Positions 44,870 to 57,104 of a stretch of DNA of 64,000 nucleotides are shown here, piece after piece; within the stretch, counting starts at the first letter, position 1; every line of letters begins with the position of its first letter. Made by a program: the position numbers and the translations under genes. The DNA is from Strongylocentrotus purpuratus (lineage: Eukaryota; Echinodermata; Echinoidea; Camarodonta; Strongylocentrotidae): assembly GCF_000002235.5 (NCBI RefSeq), contig NW_022145601.1, positions 5,454,322-5,518,321 of the forward strand, given 5' to 3'. The notes beneath the pieces are model-generated. The model searched no databases and was not told the DNA's origin. It saw only the letters and a program-made list of their open reading frames with translations.

Positions 44870-45721
44870 TGAGTTTCAATCTCATTGTTTGCAATAACCA
44901 TGATAACCCAGCAAAAATTGAAGCCCTGCCTTCGACTTTGATCTAGACTCTAGATTACAAAAAAAAACTTTAATTATTAAATTAGATTCTAGATCTAGGC
45001 CTAGGTCTAGGTCTAGATGGACCTATTTAGAGTCTAGACCTTCTACTAGGCTCTAGGCTCTATTTAGGCCCTTCATTCATGCATGATGGAGCTTGAATAA
45101 TGAAGTTTGTCAGTTTGAATCGTTCACAATGCCTCTGTGAGTTGACATCAATTTTGTTTGTCATGTCATTGATGTAATCATGTACGTACATGTAGACCCT
45201 CCCTAGCTGTAAATTATAAATATAATAATGGAAAACAAAAAAAAATATCAGTCAAGTTGGACGCATTGAGCCAGGCTTTACTTAACATTAGACATGCCTT
45301 CCTAGTTAGTTTAACTTGTTGGCCTGGTCAAAACAGCATTATTTTAAACTGGTTTATATTTTCTGCTGGAATGTGCTGTGTTGTTTACATTAGTTGCACA
45401 CTAGGGGTCAAAATACAAAGCCTATTTTATTTAGACAAGGGGCACTTTTTCTAACATGAAGATAGACATGGCGGCTGTCAAGCTATCAGTATCACCAATT
45501 TTAATGTTTGACTTTCTTAAATAGAAAAGACGGCGAAGCTATTGCCAAATTTCGAAATAACTTAGATCTATAGACTAATATAAATTTTTGTTTTTGAAAC
45601 ATTTAAAGAATTTTCAAAAGCTTTAAAGCTATCTGAAATTTTTGAAATGACAGCGAAGCTATCGCCAATTTATAATATGAGCTTTGATTTTGACCTAGTG
45701 TTTTATATTCTTTTTCCCCCA

Positions 45722-45850
45722 GATCCATCTGATATCCCTCCACAACCTAAGAAGCTGTGTAGGAGTCTACAATCTCGGCGCTCATCTGTCAGCTTTGATT
45801 TGTTGGACCTATTTGAGACCATTAGTATAAAATTTACGCCGTTCATATTG
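45722..45850 (+). pseudogene. Exon-like fragment DPSDIPPQPKKLCRSLQSRR
   Basis: Acceptor TATTCTTTTTCCCCCAG followed by a protein-like frame rich in Pro, Ser and Arg and then a hydrophobic run that is probably past the exon. It lies 850 bp downstream of the donor at about 44867 and is likely part of the same decayed gene. Confidence 0.4.
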
Positions 45851-45929
45851 AGCACTAAATGTATGCAATATTTGTTGCTGTTTATCAGCAGATTTTTCAA
45901 CATTAACTGGTTCTATTGATAACAACAAA

Positions 45930-47570
45930 TATATATGACAGAATTAAAATGAACAAAGGCAAGATCATCGTGAAACTTTTTCTCTGATATTTCTTATTCA
46001 ATTTGGGGATTAAAAAAAAATTGAGCATGATTTGTATATCCCTATGGTTCCTTTGTAAATTATGTACAAAATAACCAACCTTTCATGAATATACATATAC
46101 AAATGTATGGGTCGACTGGGGTGTTTTACATATACATTATGTGCACCTGTAATATAAGAATATACTAAATATATGTAAAGATATAATTTCAGAGCTGGAA
46201 AAATGTTTTTATTTCCTAGGAATACAATACAAATTTTTCTCTGGGATGCCAAAATTAATCTCCCAAGGTTTGATTGTTACAAACTGTTCCAATTTTTATT
46301 TCATCAAGAGGTAAACATTTCCCTTCAAATGTCAAGGAAACGATGTCCTACAGTTCCCTATTTATTCCAAACCTGATAATTATATTGATTAATTGATAAG
46401 AATTGTATCAAGGAAAGCAAAATGAATTATTTTTGCTAACAGTAATATTACCAGTAATCACTTACAGTAATGTACTATTGTACTTGCATTGCATGCTCAT
46501 TTGTTTCATAATAATAATAATAACATGGATATTTATTATTTATTATGCATACATGTATTTTGCCATGTTGAAGCATTGCCAAGATTTATAGTCAAATATA
46601 AAACTTTATTACGCTCAAATGTATGGGTCGTTTCAAACTTTCCATCACACTCTTTGGACACTTGTTCTAATCCAAATATTAAAAATTTATGAATTCCTCA
46701 ACAGTAACAGCTTTTTGGCCATTTTTCTATCAACATATTTTAGGACATTTTCTCTGAACCAAACAAAAAAAAACAAAAAAAAACAAATGACTAGACACAT
46801 CTTATCAATGTTTCATAATTTATTTCAATTCCATCAATATTTATGTAAAAACTTTGTTAACAATCTTTGCAGTTCAAGTTAAATTTCATTTGTAAATTAC
46901 AACATGCATGTACCATAGTTCTGATTTCACTTGCAGTGGCAAGTACCGGTATAAGAAAAAGTACCAGGTAATAAGCTACTTGTAGATAAATGTCATTGAC
47001 AAAAGGGTAGTACGGTAATAAATTTTACATAATGAATGAAATCAAATTAAACAGAGAAGAATATAATTTATTTGGCAGTTTTGGTATGAATTTGTTGTTA
47101 GGTTTCTCTTTGAAATTTGTATTGTTCTAAACTGATGCTATGCAGACCATGAGCAGTGTTGCTGTCTAGTACTACCTTGTATTAGTATTAACAAAGTTTT
47201 GAACAGCAATATATTTTTCGGGGAAGTGGAAAATAAACTAAAAGCAACAATATTGATGATTTGATTGGAAGGAGTTCGCACAGTTGATGAAACTTAATAA
47301 GACATGTACACTTAAATAAGGTAAAATATGATGAAGGAGAGAGGAAGAGTAAGGAGAAAACAACAGGGGAAGAACAAGAGATTTTTAAGAGGAGACATGA
47401 AGAGAAGAAAAAATGTGTGTGATGAGAGAGAGAGAGAAATAGAGAAAAAAGGAAGAGTTAAATGAGTGACATGAATATACAAACAGATGGTAACTTAAAC
47501 AAGATGCAAGAAATTACATAACTTGGGCTTAACAAAACTCGTCTTGATGACGTGCTGAAATAAAAATAAA
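45930..47570. other. AT-rich, no gene seen
   Basis: Very AT-rich with A runs and short ATA/TAT steps, then purine-rich sequence at about 47330-47460. No supported exon. Confidence 0.5.
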
Positions 47571-47623
47571 AAACATGGAAAATTGCAATTAGTGTTTTCA
47601 AGTTCACCAACAGCATAAATATA

Positions 47624-48005
47624 AATTAATTGCGCAGAAAAATCACACCTGAACAGTCTCATAGAGGTCCGAAATAAATGTTTTGCAAAAAATAATCAAG
47701 AAATAGCAAATTTGAATGCCTTTTGAATCAGCAAAATGGCTATTTTACCATAGTTGGCGCTAGTCTTTTTCAAGGAAATCTTGTTAAAATCCAATAAAAC
47801 TAATTAGCGGATTAAATTAATTGCGCAGCAAAATCACACCTGAACAGTCTCATAGAGGTCTGAAATAAAGATTTTGCAAAAAATAATCAAGAAATAGCAA
47901 CTTTGAATGCCTTTTGAATCAGCAAAATGGCTTATTTACCATAGTTGGCGCTAGTCTTTTTCAAGGGAATCTTGTGAAAATCCAATAAAACTAATTAGCG
48001 GATTA
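47624..48005. repeat. Two tandem copies of a 191-bp unit
   Basis: TGCGCAG at 47631 and 47822 gives the period. The copies share ATCACACCTGAACAGTCTCA and TTGGCGCTAGTCTTTTTCAA, differing at only a few positions, so the duplication is fairly recent. Confidence 0.95.
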
Positions 48006-48788
48006 TCTCATTAACAGGTGTACGAAATTTGGAGAACAAAGGTGTTTTCTCATCAGCAACTTCATCACAATCATTTGGTATAGTTAGTTTTCTCTGCCAA
48101 AGATGGGACTACGAAACTTTTTTTTAGATGGTTAACTGGCCCTTGCCCCACAGTCTATAAGCGTGGATGTCAAGTTTTTCGTTTTCACGAACCGTCCTCT
48201 GACTGTCCTCTGTGATTGAGGTCTAATTATTGTTTAAATAAACATTATTTCCACGTAAAACTTATATCATTTCATTCTGTAGATAGTGTACTATCAAGAT
48301 ATCCAAAAAAATGAATACCAATACATACTTTTTCCCCGTGAAAACAGCGATTGTAAAAAAGTGAAACTTTAAACGCGTTTATCTCAAAATTTGTTTCTGT
48401 ACGCTAAAACGCTCTTGGGACACTTCGTGAAAACGGCGACGTTATGATTATACATTCTGCCACACCCCCCCTTCCCCCATTTCCTCTTTTTTTCTCTCCC
48501 AAAACCAACTGTACCAACCCCTTTCCCATTAGTACAATTTTCTCTTCATTATGTTCTTCCAAGTTCTATGACACCCATTCTTTCCTCTTCGTTTTCTGTT
48601 TTTCTTATAATTATGTTTACATAAAAATAACGTGTTTACCATTCCCACGGACTCAAGACACAAAATGAAAGACTCTTTCGTATAGAGATTAGCCATCTCA
48701 AACAATATAAACCAAATGCACCTAATCCTAAGAAGAAAGGAGGAAAACACGGGACACGGGGACACTCACAATCAACAGATGATAATAT

Positions 48789-49345
48789 GGGATTAAAGAC
48801 GAGTGTGAACAGGCCGAGGAGTCCTTGAACTTGAGAGTAGCCGATTTAAAAGAATTATGAGTCTTGGGCCGGGGATAGTTGACTGATAAACAAATGGCTT
48901 TGAGATGGAGGGCAAAGGGAAAAGAGTAGAGCGATAGGTCGAGCAGGGTTTACAATATAATGGTAAAAATATACCCTGGACAGCGGATCTATTTTGGACT
49001 GAATTTAGTAATGTATTTCTTAAAATGGTGAGTAATAGAAGGTGTCTTGGAGCATGGTGGAATCATAGACGTAATATGGTGGAATACACTGGGATTAAAG
49101 ATGAGTGTGAACATGCTGAGTAGTGCATGCTTAAACTTGAAAGTAGCCGGGTTGAAAGGATTATGAGTCCTAGGGGATAGTTGATTGATAAATAAATGGC
49201 TTTGAGATAGACTATGTAGTTGAAGGGACAAGGGAAAAGAGTAGAGCGATAGGTCGAGTGGGGTTAAGAACGATAAAAATACCTTGGACAACAGATTTGT
49301 TTTTAATAGAATTTAGTTATGTGTTTGTTAAAATGGTGAATGATA
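48789..49345. repeat. Two tandem copies of an approximately 304-bp unit
   Basis: GGGATTAAAGAYGAGTGTGA begins near 48790 and 49094. Both copies continue through GAGTAGAGCGATAGGTCGAG to AAAATGGTGARTRATA. Divergence and indels are moderate. Confidence 0.85.
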
Positions 49346-49804
49346 ACAGAGTCGTTGTATTGGTAGTTAATTGATACTCTAGAGCCTGAGCTGTCAGTGG
49401 TATCTCGAGAATATCCCAACGAGTGAATCCAGCATACCCAGGCTGAATGGTATAAGGACCGCCCCTTCATCTGACCAATCAGAAAGTAAACATAATTAAT
49501 GAGGTTTTTAAGGTTTCGGGCTAGACAGTTTTGACCAATGGGAAAAGTTTTTGCCCTGTCCATCAAGAAGTCGACATTGGCTGGTGTGGATCAGGTGACA
49601 ACAAGTATTATGGGATGGAAAAATAACGGAAAATAATAAGAAATTTGCTGGACTTGCATCCCTGGCACCCAAGCATTTACCACCCCATTTTTACTTCTCT
49701 GGGCATTTGGAGAGCCCTTAACTTTTATTAATTGAAGCTTCGTCTCGAAAAGTTATAAAGTTCCTGCGATGTCCCTTTGTGTCGCCTGTGTGCTGACTAT
49801 TTAA

Positions 49805-49990
49805 AGACCGTCAATACTACTGGGCCAGAAGGGATTAGACCACACAGCGAGGTCACTGACAGGTGGCTATCTCATTAACTCAGCTCTCAACTAACATAAG
49901 AAAAAGAGGATCATGGGGGACCAATAGGTACCGATTGGGGAAGTTTTCTATATAGAGGGAGCAAGTAGCTACTAGTAGGACAGTGGGGCT
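49805..49990. mobile_element. TTAA-type MITE, GCCCCACTG family, intact-looking copy
   Basis: TTAA-flanked, from AGACCGTCAATACTACTGG to AGTAGGACAGTGGGGCT, 186 bp. It closely matches 59281-59468 in inverse orientation. Confidence 0.9.
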
Positions 49991-50069
49991 TTAAATTAGC
50001 AAACTGAAACTAAGTTAAATCGGGACTCGTCAAAAATGTGCTTTGTTTCTGTGTCCAAACACTGGCTAA

Positions 50070-50415
50070 ATAACAGACACGGAAAGGGCAGTACCCCTAA
50101 CATATTCACTCGAATTGTATTAATTAAAATAATTAACTAAAAAAACGAATCTCACTCGGGGTCCTTCCAGAACGGAGGCTCCCAAAGGAATGGGGCTGAC
50201 TAGATCGGGCCACAACCTGGCTTAGGCTGTAGGGGGCGGGGCATCCTCCCGAGCACGGAGAAGAAATTTTCAGGGCCAGAAGACCCGCACTGGGCAAATA
50301 ACAGACGCGGAAGGGGCAGTACCCCTAACAAATTCACTCGAAATGTATTAGTTAGAATAATTAAATAAAAAGACGAATCTCACCCAGGGTCCCTCCAGGA
50401 CGGAGGCTTCCTAAT
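50070..50415. repeat. Direct duplication, about 115 bp, period about 221
   Basis: AAATAACAGACRCGGAA, GGGCAGTACCCCTAACA, TTCACTCGAA and GACGGAGGCT/AACGGAGGCT blocks occur at about 50072-50185 and again at about 50293-50407. Confidence 0.8.
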
Positions 50416-50562
50416 TTCTATTCTTTTCTTCCTCTTTTTCCGTCTTTTCATTTTGAGCCGCCAATAGGGGGGGGGGGAGGGGGCCGTTTCGGTCCCTCTG
50501 CATCCACCACTGAATAAGTGTCCCGTTTCCATTATCATTTTCTCTTTTTAATCTCTGTTAAG

Positions 50563-51030
50563 GGCCCCTTTTCAGGTACGAGAAGTACCCCTTACCACCT
50601 CTGAGAAGTGCCCCCTTCACCTCTGACAATAATGCCCCTTTTCAAATCTGACAGGTACACGTTTTACTTTGACATGTGCTCCTTTTCCCTTGTAATAATT
50701 GCCCCTTCCCCTTCCTATAAGTGCTCCTTTTCTTCTTTGATGAGTGCCCCTTTGCATGTCTGATAAGTACCCCTTTTCTCTCTCGTAAATGCCCCCTTTT
50801 CTCTCTCAATAATTTCCTCTATCAAAATCTGACAGGTGCCCCTTTTCCTTTATATAAAGCGCCCCTTTTCATCTCTTGACTGGTGAATGCCTCTTTTCAG
50901 GTGCGAGAAATTCGCCTCTGATAGGTACCCCTTTTATTTTGACACGTGCCTCTTTTCCTTTCTAATAAGTATTATATTTTCTTCGGATAAATTCTTCGGA
51001 GAATCTGATAGGTGCCCTTTTCCTGCTCGC
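50563..51030. repeat. Degenerate minisatellite of about 28-bp units
   Basis: About 16 imperfect units of the type GTGCCCCTTTTC(C/A)TCTCTGATAA. Unit length varies, so the array is old. Confidence 0.8.
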
Positions 51031-51363
51031 TCCGTTCGCTCGAAAATTTATATTCAGACCATCAAATAAAACTGCAAAGTAGGATATGTAGCTTAATCAG
51101 TATCTTGTACCACGTAAAGAGAGAAACAAATATTGATGTCATCTCTGGTAGTATAATCACAATCATGACAATGTAGGGGTATATACATGAACCAAGTGTC
51201 TACAAATGGTGTAGTTTTTTTTCCAGTAAGAGCCCTTTTTTTGTTGGTGCCCCACCCACTTTGGAAGACGCTCCGCCGCCCCTGCCAATAGAAGAGTAAA
51301 GACCGACGGCTTGATATTTTTGGATATGATTGATATACTGCTAACCACATTTAGGTTTTTATT

Positions 51364-51444
51364 GTCACGAGCAGGCGCGGATCCAGGAAGGCCGAGCGGG
51401 CCTTGCTCGCCCCACCCCCCCCCCCCCGCAAAAAAAAGTGAGAG

Positions 51445-51480
<36 letters not shown>

Positions 51481-52095
51481 AAAAGAAGGGAAAGGGAAAT
51501 AGGAGAGAAAGGGAAAGAAAGAAGATGAAGAATAAAAGAAAAGGGGGAAAAGGAGATCGGAGGGGACCGAAGGGGCCTTGCCTCCGAGCTGTTACCCCAC
51601 CCCCTCCCATCAAAAAATAAAAGAGAAGGAAGGAAAGGGAAAGAAAAAAAATAAGAGGAGATAAAGGGAAGGAAAAAGAGGAAGAAGAAAAAAGAAGAAG
51701 GGGGATATCAGTTGCAATTTCCCGCCAACAAGTTTTAGTTCGGGGTCAAAAGGCTCTTGCCCCCCCCCCACCCCCCCAAGGGGGGGGGGGGGAGGAAGGG
51801 AAAGGGAAATAGGAGAGCTAAAAGGGAACAAAAAAAAAGGGGGAAGGATACAAAGAAGGGAAGAACAGTTGCGATTAATCCCGCCAACAACGTGTGGGTC
51901 GGGGAGGGGGAGTGGCCAAGAGACCCTTGCCTCCCCCCAGCAAACCTAAACAAGGGAGAAGGAAAAGGAAAAGAGGAGAGAAAGGGAAAGAAAAAAAGAG
52001 AAAGAAGAAAGGTAGGGAGATTAGTTGCTATTTTCCCCGCCAACAAGGTGTAGATCGGGGGGGGGGGGGCACTGGCGTACTGATGGGGGGGGGGG
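51364..52095. repeat. GA-rich tandem array with C and G runs
   Basis: Three or four imperfect units, each with a C-run, a GAAAGGGAAAGAA-type purine stretch and CCCGCCAACAAGGTGTAGAT-like spacer (about 51720, 51880, 52037). It begins GGCGCGGATCCAGGAAGG, related to the poly-G element end at 2454. Long Lys/Arg/Glu open frames here are artefacts. Confidence 0.85.
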
Positions 52096-52231
52096 GGAGA
52101 TGACAGATGCCGAAATGTTCCTCAATCTTTAGTAAATTATACTTTTGTATACGTTTGTTGGAAAAAGGCAAATTCCTAAAAAAAGAATAGTGACCTGCTT
52201 TTGTTACAAAAATATTGAGGTGTCGAAATTT

Positions 52232-52485
52232 GCTCATCTGACCGTGATTAAATACCTAAAACCCCTGAGCTTCCAAGGGCTCTGCCCCCTGGATTCCCAA
52301 AGGCGGGGACCTGGGATGCTCATCCGACAGTAATTAAATGCCTTAACCCCTGAGCTTCCGGAGCTCTGCCCCTGAACCCAACCACTGGCCCTATGACGGG
52401 CCCCTGGATGCTCATCTGACCGTAATCTATTGCCTAAAACCCCTGAGCCTCCGGGGGCTCCGCCCCTGGACCCCACGCCAATTCT
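52232..52485. repeat. Three tandem copies of an approximately 89-bp unit
   Basis: GCTCATC(T/C)GAC at 52232, 52318 and 52410, each followed by ACCCCTGAGCTTCC, GGGCTCTGCCCC and CCTGGA. The unit has self-complementary CCGGGGGCTCCGCCCC-type stems. Confidence 0.85.
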
Positions 52486-52488
52486 CTC

Positions 52489-52530
52489 GGTTGAACCATG
52501 GACCCTGGTGGTAGGGTCCATGGTTGAACC
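52489..52530. repeat. 42-bp palindrome
   Basis: GGTTGAACCATGGACCCT and its complement around GGTGGT. Confidence 0.9.
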
Positions 52531-52539
52531 ATGAACCTA

Positions 52540-53440
52540 ATGGTTGAACGAAAACCAATGGAGATTTCCTCGCCGCAATGTATCAGAAACTCGAACCCAA
52601 TAACACCCATGCGGTGTGAGCATTGTCGTTTGCTAGCAAGCTATAGCTGCATTCGCAATAGCAAGTCATGCTGCTCGATCGGTGACCTCCTTTCACGAGC
52701 GTGGACTCGTTACAGAGCGTGCTTATTGTGTGACCTAAATTGCACTTTTCCGCGCGTGAGTGAAGTTTTTTCTGTCTTATGCATATTCATTCCCCGTAAT
52801 AAACAGTGATGTTGTCGAATATAAAATCATGATTTATAATTATACCTCTAGATTCAGCAAATCAAACTCGTTCCAAAAACATATATTTTTGTCAGTAATA
52901 TAATTATATCACAAAAATATTTAAAGGTGGATTCAAAATTACCATGATTACTACGTAATCAATTTCTATAGAATAATGATTTCAGTTTTGTTTGCCATGG
53001 TTATCATTTTTCCTATTTTTACAGTACACAAAAGTCATGTACTCTAATAAACTAATTGTGATTGTCAATGAGGGACTTTTTCTAATTCTTTATTTGTGTT
53101 TGCAAGTCTTATTGGCTAGTTTTCAACTCGATCCCCTCAAAGTCGGGATACTAAATTTCTCCAAATCTTAGACTTTTTATCATGCTAATCGTTAAAAGTC
53201 ACATTTGGTTCCTGACGTGCTAGAAAAGTAGTATTGAATGGAATCTATAGGTTTATACTTTGTTTTTAACTAAGCACACATTATACTTGTTTCAGTGAGA
53301 AAAACTAATTTTTCGTTCGGATATTTTCCTTTAGAAAGTGATATATTAATTCATGTTGAACTAAATTTTGCAATCTTGAAATGGAATTTTCCCCGCCTCC
53401 CCCCCCCCCCCCCCCAATAAAAAAGAAAAAAGAAAAAAAA
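52540..53440. other. No gene seen
   Basis: Unique-looking AT-rich DNA; a poly-C run with A tract at about 53399-53450. A 92-codon open frame at 52531-52809 has no recognisable features. Confidence 0.5.
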
Positions 53441-53448
53441 AATCATAT

Positions 53449-54159
53449 TTTTGTGACTAAGTTTTCCAGAAAGTGGCCATTACATCAATACTTTTCCCGA
53501 TGGCTATGGGACAGTATTCCTGGACTATACACCTAATAAAATAGTGTCCTTGATATGAGAGTGATTTGAATATAATGTTCCGTTACACCAAAAGAATCAA
53601 CAACAAAAAGACATAAATGAAAACGTGTGTACGCGCTATCGAGGGGGCCAAATGATATGATACAATATGATATGATGCTAGATGGCAAATAAAGGTAAAA
53701 CTTGGGAAAACAATTATACTAAATTTGAACAAATTTCATTTTACATTCACTTTTCATATCATACCCTGCACCCCCGACCCCTTCCCCCACCCCCTCCACC
53801 CCTTTACCCGGCCCCTCACCCGCCGAAAGAAAGTTAAAATAGGCTATTATGTGTCTAATTTTGGCTAAAAGTGACCATTATAACAACCAAAACGTTTCAG
53901 ATGGCCGTTTGACAGTATTCGTACACTAGATATATATAAAACGGTGTCCTTTATAATAATGATTCGAATATAATGCTCCGTGATAAAAACAATCAACAAC
54001 ATATTAATAAATGTAATATCAATAAATGGTTGAGCCATTACGGCGCGACTGTACGTTCTACCGAGGTGTCTAAAATAATATTTTTTTAATGATAAAATAT
54101 AATATGATCATGATGTAGCGAAGTAGAGATATCTCCCTTTAAACCAGGTAACCCCCACA

Positions 54160-54201
<42 letters not shown>

Positions 54202-54267
54202 TGCATCTCTCTCTCTCTTTTATTGCATCATCCTCTCTACTGGAGGTCAACAAACTATACAGTGAGA

Positions 54268-54315
<48 letters not shown>

Positions 54316-55690
54316 TCCCTCTCCTATTTCATCATCTTTCTTCCTACTTGAGGTCAGCGAACTACAGTGAGATGATACCTGGTCATTTTCCACTGGTCCA
54401 AAGATTCCAAGAATAGGATGTTTGTAGAGAACAACTTTCAGTCATAACTTTTAGTATAGATAAATAGTAGACAAAGCCCATATTCAACCAGTGTTTGTGT
54501 TGACTGATTATAAGCAGGCAAAATTAGTGGGAAACTGGCAAATAAATTATCCCTCTGCATACCAGTTTGAGCTGGAAGACAGAACATAAAACCCCCATGG
54601 ATATTTGAAGCACTGATGATTATTAAAGATGTATTAGCAGGAGAAGGGTTTCGGGTGAGGAGGTTCCAGGTGGGGGTTTCCAAGTGAGGGGGTACCAAGT
54701 GAGGATTTCATGCAGGGGATGGGGGTTTTATACCTAATTACATATTCACAATCTCAATATCGAGATCTTCTCCTACAAAATATTCTTACCCTAAACTTAA
54801 CTATTTCATTATTATTACTGTAGGTGACTGGGCGGGCATAATACTTGATGGACACTCGAACAGTGTTCCTGAACCATTAATCCTAACATTCTGATTGGGC
54901 AAAAGTAAAAATAAGGGGAAGGAGTAGAAAATACAAATGCTCATTGGTCAGTTGGGGATATTCCTGCTACTACTTCTTTGATGACTCAGCTCCTTTTCCA
55001 AGAAAACAAATGTTCTGTCTTCCAGCTCAAACTGGTATGCAGAGGGATAATTTATTTGCCTGTTTCCCACTATTTGCCTGCTTATAATCAGTCAACACAA
55101 ACACTGGTTGAATATGGGCTTTGTCTACTATTTATCTGTACTAAAAGTTAGGACTGAAAGTTGTTCTCTACAAACATCCTATTCTTGGAATCTTTTCGGA
55201 CCAGTGGAAAATGACCAGGTATCATCTCACTGTAGTTCGCTGACCTCAAGTAGGAAGAAAGATGATGAAATAGGAGAGGGAAAGAGGAAGAGAGAGAGAG
55301 AGAGAGAGAGAGAGTCATCTCACTGTATAGTTTGTTGACCTCCAGTAGAGAGGATGATGCAATAAAAGAGAGAGAGAGAGAGATGCATTAAAAGAGAGAG
55401 AGAGAGAGGGGTGTGGGGTTACCTGGTTTAAAGGGAGATATCTCTACTTCGCTACAATAATTATGGCAAATAGAGGTAAAACTTGGGCTGGCAAAAATAC
55501 TGAATTTGGACAAATTTCATTTTACAGCAAGCATTACACATTTTTCACATTCTACCCCCCCCCCCCCGGCTCCCCGCCCCCCCCCCTCCATTTCCCCTCC
55601 AACCCCTTCACTGGTACAGATGAATATGTCTGCCCAGGCCAGTTGTGCCATTACAGCGCAACTATACCGGGGGTCATGATAACTTGTCTT
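53449..55690. repeat. Tandem units of about 420 bp, interrupted by a foldback
   Basis: Unit parts recur: AGTGGCCATTA...GACAGTATTC...GTGTCCTT...GAATATAATGYTCCGT at 53470 and 53870; ATGGCAAATARAGGTAAAAC at 53685 and 55463; GCCATTACRGCGC at 54034 and 55646. The second unit is split by the element at 54114-55456. Confidence 0.75.
54114..55456. mobile_element. 1.3-kb foldback element with about 450-bp arms
   Basis: Left arm 54114-54587 and right arm 55010-55456 are reverse complements (TGTAGCGAAGTAGAGATATC outer end, TGGAAGACAGAACAT inner end), both containing CT/GA microsatellites of different length. The 420-bp centre has no gene. It split a tandem repeat unit. Confidence 0.9.
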
Positions 55691-55692
55691 AA

Positions 55693-56232
55693 AGGAAACC
55701 AAAACCTTCATACAAAGTTACTTTTATTGTAAAGTTTAAAAGATTTGAATAAAATCAGTGAAAATTTGAAAAAAATCGGGCAAGGAATAAGAAAGTTAGA
55801 GCGTTTTGAAATGACTAGTCACTAGAGGGCGGTATTCAATTTGATGACATCATCTGTGAACTAACTCTCCATGCCTTTTGTACATAAAATTTCACAATTT
55901 TTTTGTTTTCTTCGTATTTATTTGTGTTCTTGATCCGACTTCATAACATGTGAAGTAGAATATCATTTTGCATTCTATATCTTGCTTTCAGGGGAGTACA
56001 TTATCTCAATCACAAGAAAGAAGGAAAAACATGAAATTTGATGTACAAAAGGCATGGAGAGTTGTCCACAGATGATGTCATCAAATTGAATACCGCCCTC
56101 TAGTGACTAGTAATTTGAAAAAGCTCTTACTTCCTTATTCCTTGCCCGATTTTGTTCAAATTTTCACTGATATTTTTCAAATATCTTAAACTTTACAATT
56201 AAAGTAACTTAGTATGAAGGTTTTGGTTTCCT
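55693..56232. mobile_element. TTAA-type MITE, AGGAAACCAAAACC family (540 bp)
   Basis: TTAA-flanked; very long inverted arms (about 200 bp) from AGGAAACCAAAACCTTCATA, including CTAGAGGGCGGTATTCAATT and GATGATGTCATC-like sequence. Non-coding. Confidence 0.92.
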
Positions 56233-56326
56233 TTAAACATTTGAAGGTAACGATGTCCTGTACAGTGCAGTGGCTTGATAGAATGTCATATTATGTGTTG
56301 TGGTCTAGTGGATGAGACGCCACACT

Positions 56327-56605
56327 CACCTAGAGGCGGATCTAGCCGGCGGCAAGAGGTGGGGGAAGGGGGGGGGGGTGGGCAATTCGTGAGAAAAATA
56401 TTTATCAGCGAATCAGCCAGCCAGCGAATAGGCGGGGGAGGGGGGGGGGGGGGGAGGGGAGGATAATGAACACAATTGTTTTACTCAACACCCACTGCCC
56501 CCCCCCCTCCCCCCACTTGAGCAAAACAAATCTAACGTTACCGCCTTTTTTTAACCTGTTTTTTCCCCAGGGGAGGGGGCCCAGGCCCCTGGATCCGCCA
56601 CTGCT
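56327..56605. mobile_element. Poly-G element, more complete copy
   Basis: From AGGCGGATCTAGCCGGCGGC to CCCCTGGATCCGCCACTG, so the ends are inverted repeats. It contains the CAGCGAATAGGCGGGGG unit. Family mates at 2454 and about 62930. Confidence 0.75.
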
Positions 56606-56697
56606 CAACCCATTGATAGTAAATGGGGGTTCAAATCTCTTCCGTAGCACTAACGTACTTTGGCAAGATATCAATCTATTATTTGCCACACTCGACC

Positions 56698-57034
56698 TGG
56701 TCTGCAAGCACAAACCCTGGTCAGTCGTAAAAGTGAGTATGCACTATAAGACTACCATATGCCATGTACTGTAGCTGCTCCTGACACAGGGTCTGTACAA
56801 CAAGTGAGCTCATAAGCATTTATTGTGCTTATAGGAGGAGCTTAGCTCTGAGATGGATCGTCATGGTAACAATGATTGACATTCACTATCAGAGCTGACT
56901 TGCATGCCTCCCACTAAGATGAAGGTCAACTTGGTATATAATTGACACAACCAGTAGGTAGCTGGGCTAGACTCCTCTCAAGGCACTATGATTTTTTGAT
57001 TAAGTGTCAAATTAGGGTCTGTGTCTGCAGACTA
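56698..57034. mobile_element. TAGTCTGC-family MITE, longer copy, 9-bp target duplication
   Basis: Ends TGGTCTGCAAGCACAAACCC and GGGTCTGTGTCTGCAGACTA; CACTCGACC flanks both sides (56689-56697 and 57035-57043). It has about 140 bp of interior missing from the copy at 27198-27393. Confidence 0.92.
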
Positions 57035-57104
57035 CACTCGACCCTGTTGTAGTAAGTTGTAAGTCGGTGCCTGGTAATGTCAGAATTATCTATTACATGT
57101 ACTA

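Larger units (their letters stand above)
38281..48441. mobile_element. Possible 10-kb element or cluster bounded by CGTCRCCGTTTTCACGAAGTG ends
   Basis: Left end CGTCACCGTTTTCACGAAGT at 38281 and right end, read on the minus strand, CGTCGCCGTTTTCACGAAGT at 48441 are inverted copies. A second left-type motif is at about 38466. Inside lie exon-like pieces (38552, 42128, 44572, 45722), two SINEs and a further inverted pair (about 44119 and 48203) with a related TTCGTRAAAACGAAA core. This may be one large DNA transposon with later insertions or several nested relatives. I cannot identify a transposase. Confidence 0.35.
56290..57100 (+). repeat. tRNA-derived SINE split by two insertions
   Basis: Head GTTGTGGTCTAGTGGATGAG (to about 56326), B-box GGGTTCAAATCTC and body TTTGGCAAGATATCAATCTA (about 56606-56697), and remaining body from 57044. 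The order and sequence follow SINE 1 at 42321. The first gap holds the poly-G element, the second the 337-bp MITE. Confidence 0.75.

Noticed and set aside
51364-52095. Lys/Arg/Glu-rich frames of 60-103 codons
   Set aside because: Low-complexity purine array translated in several frames.
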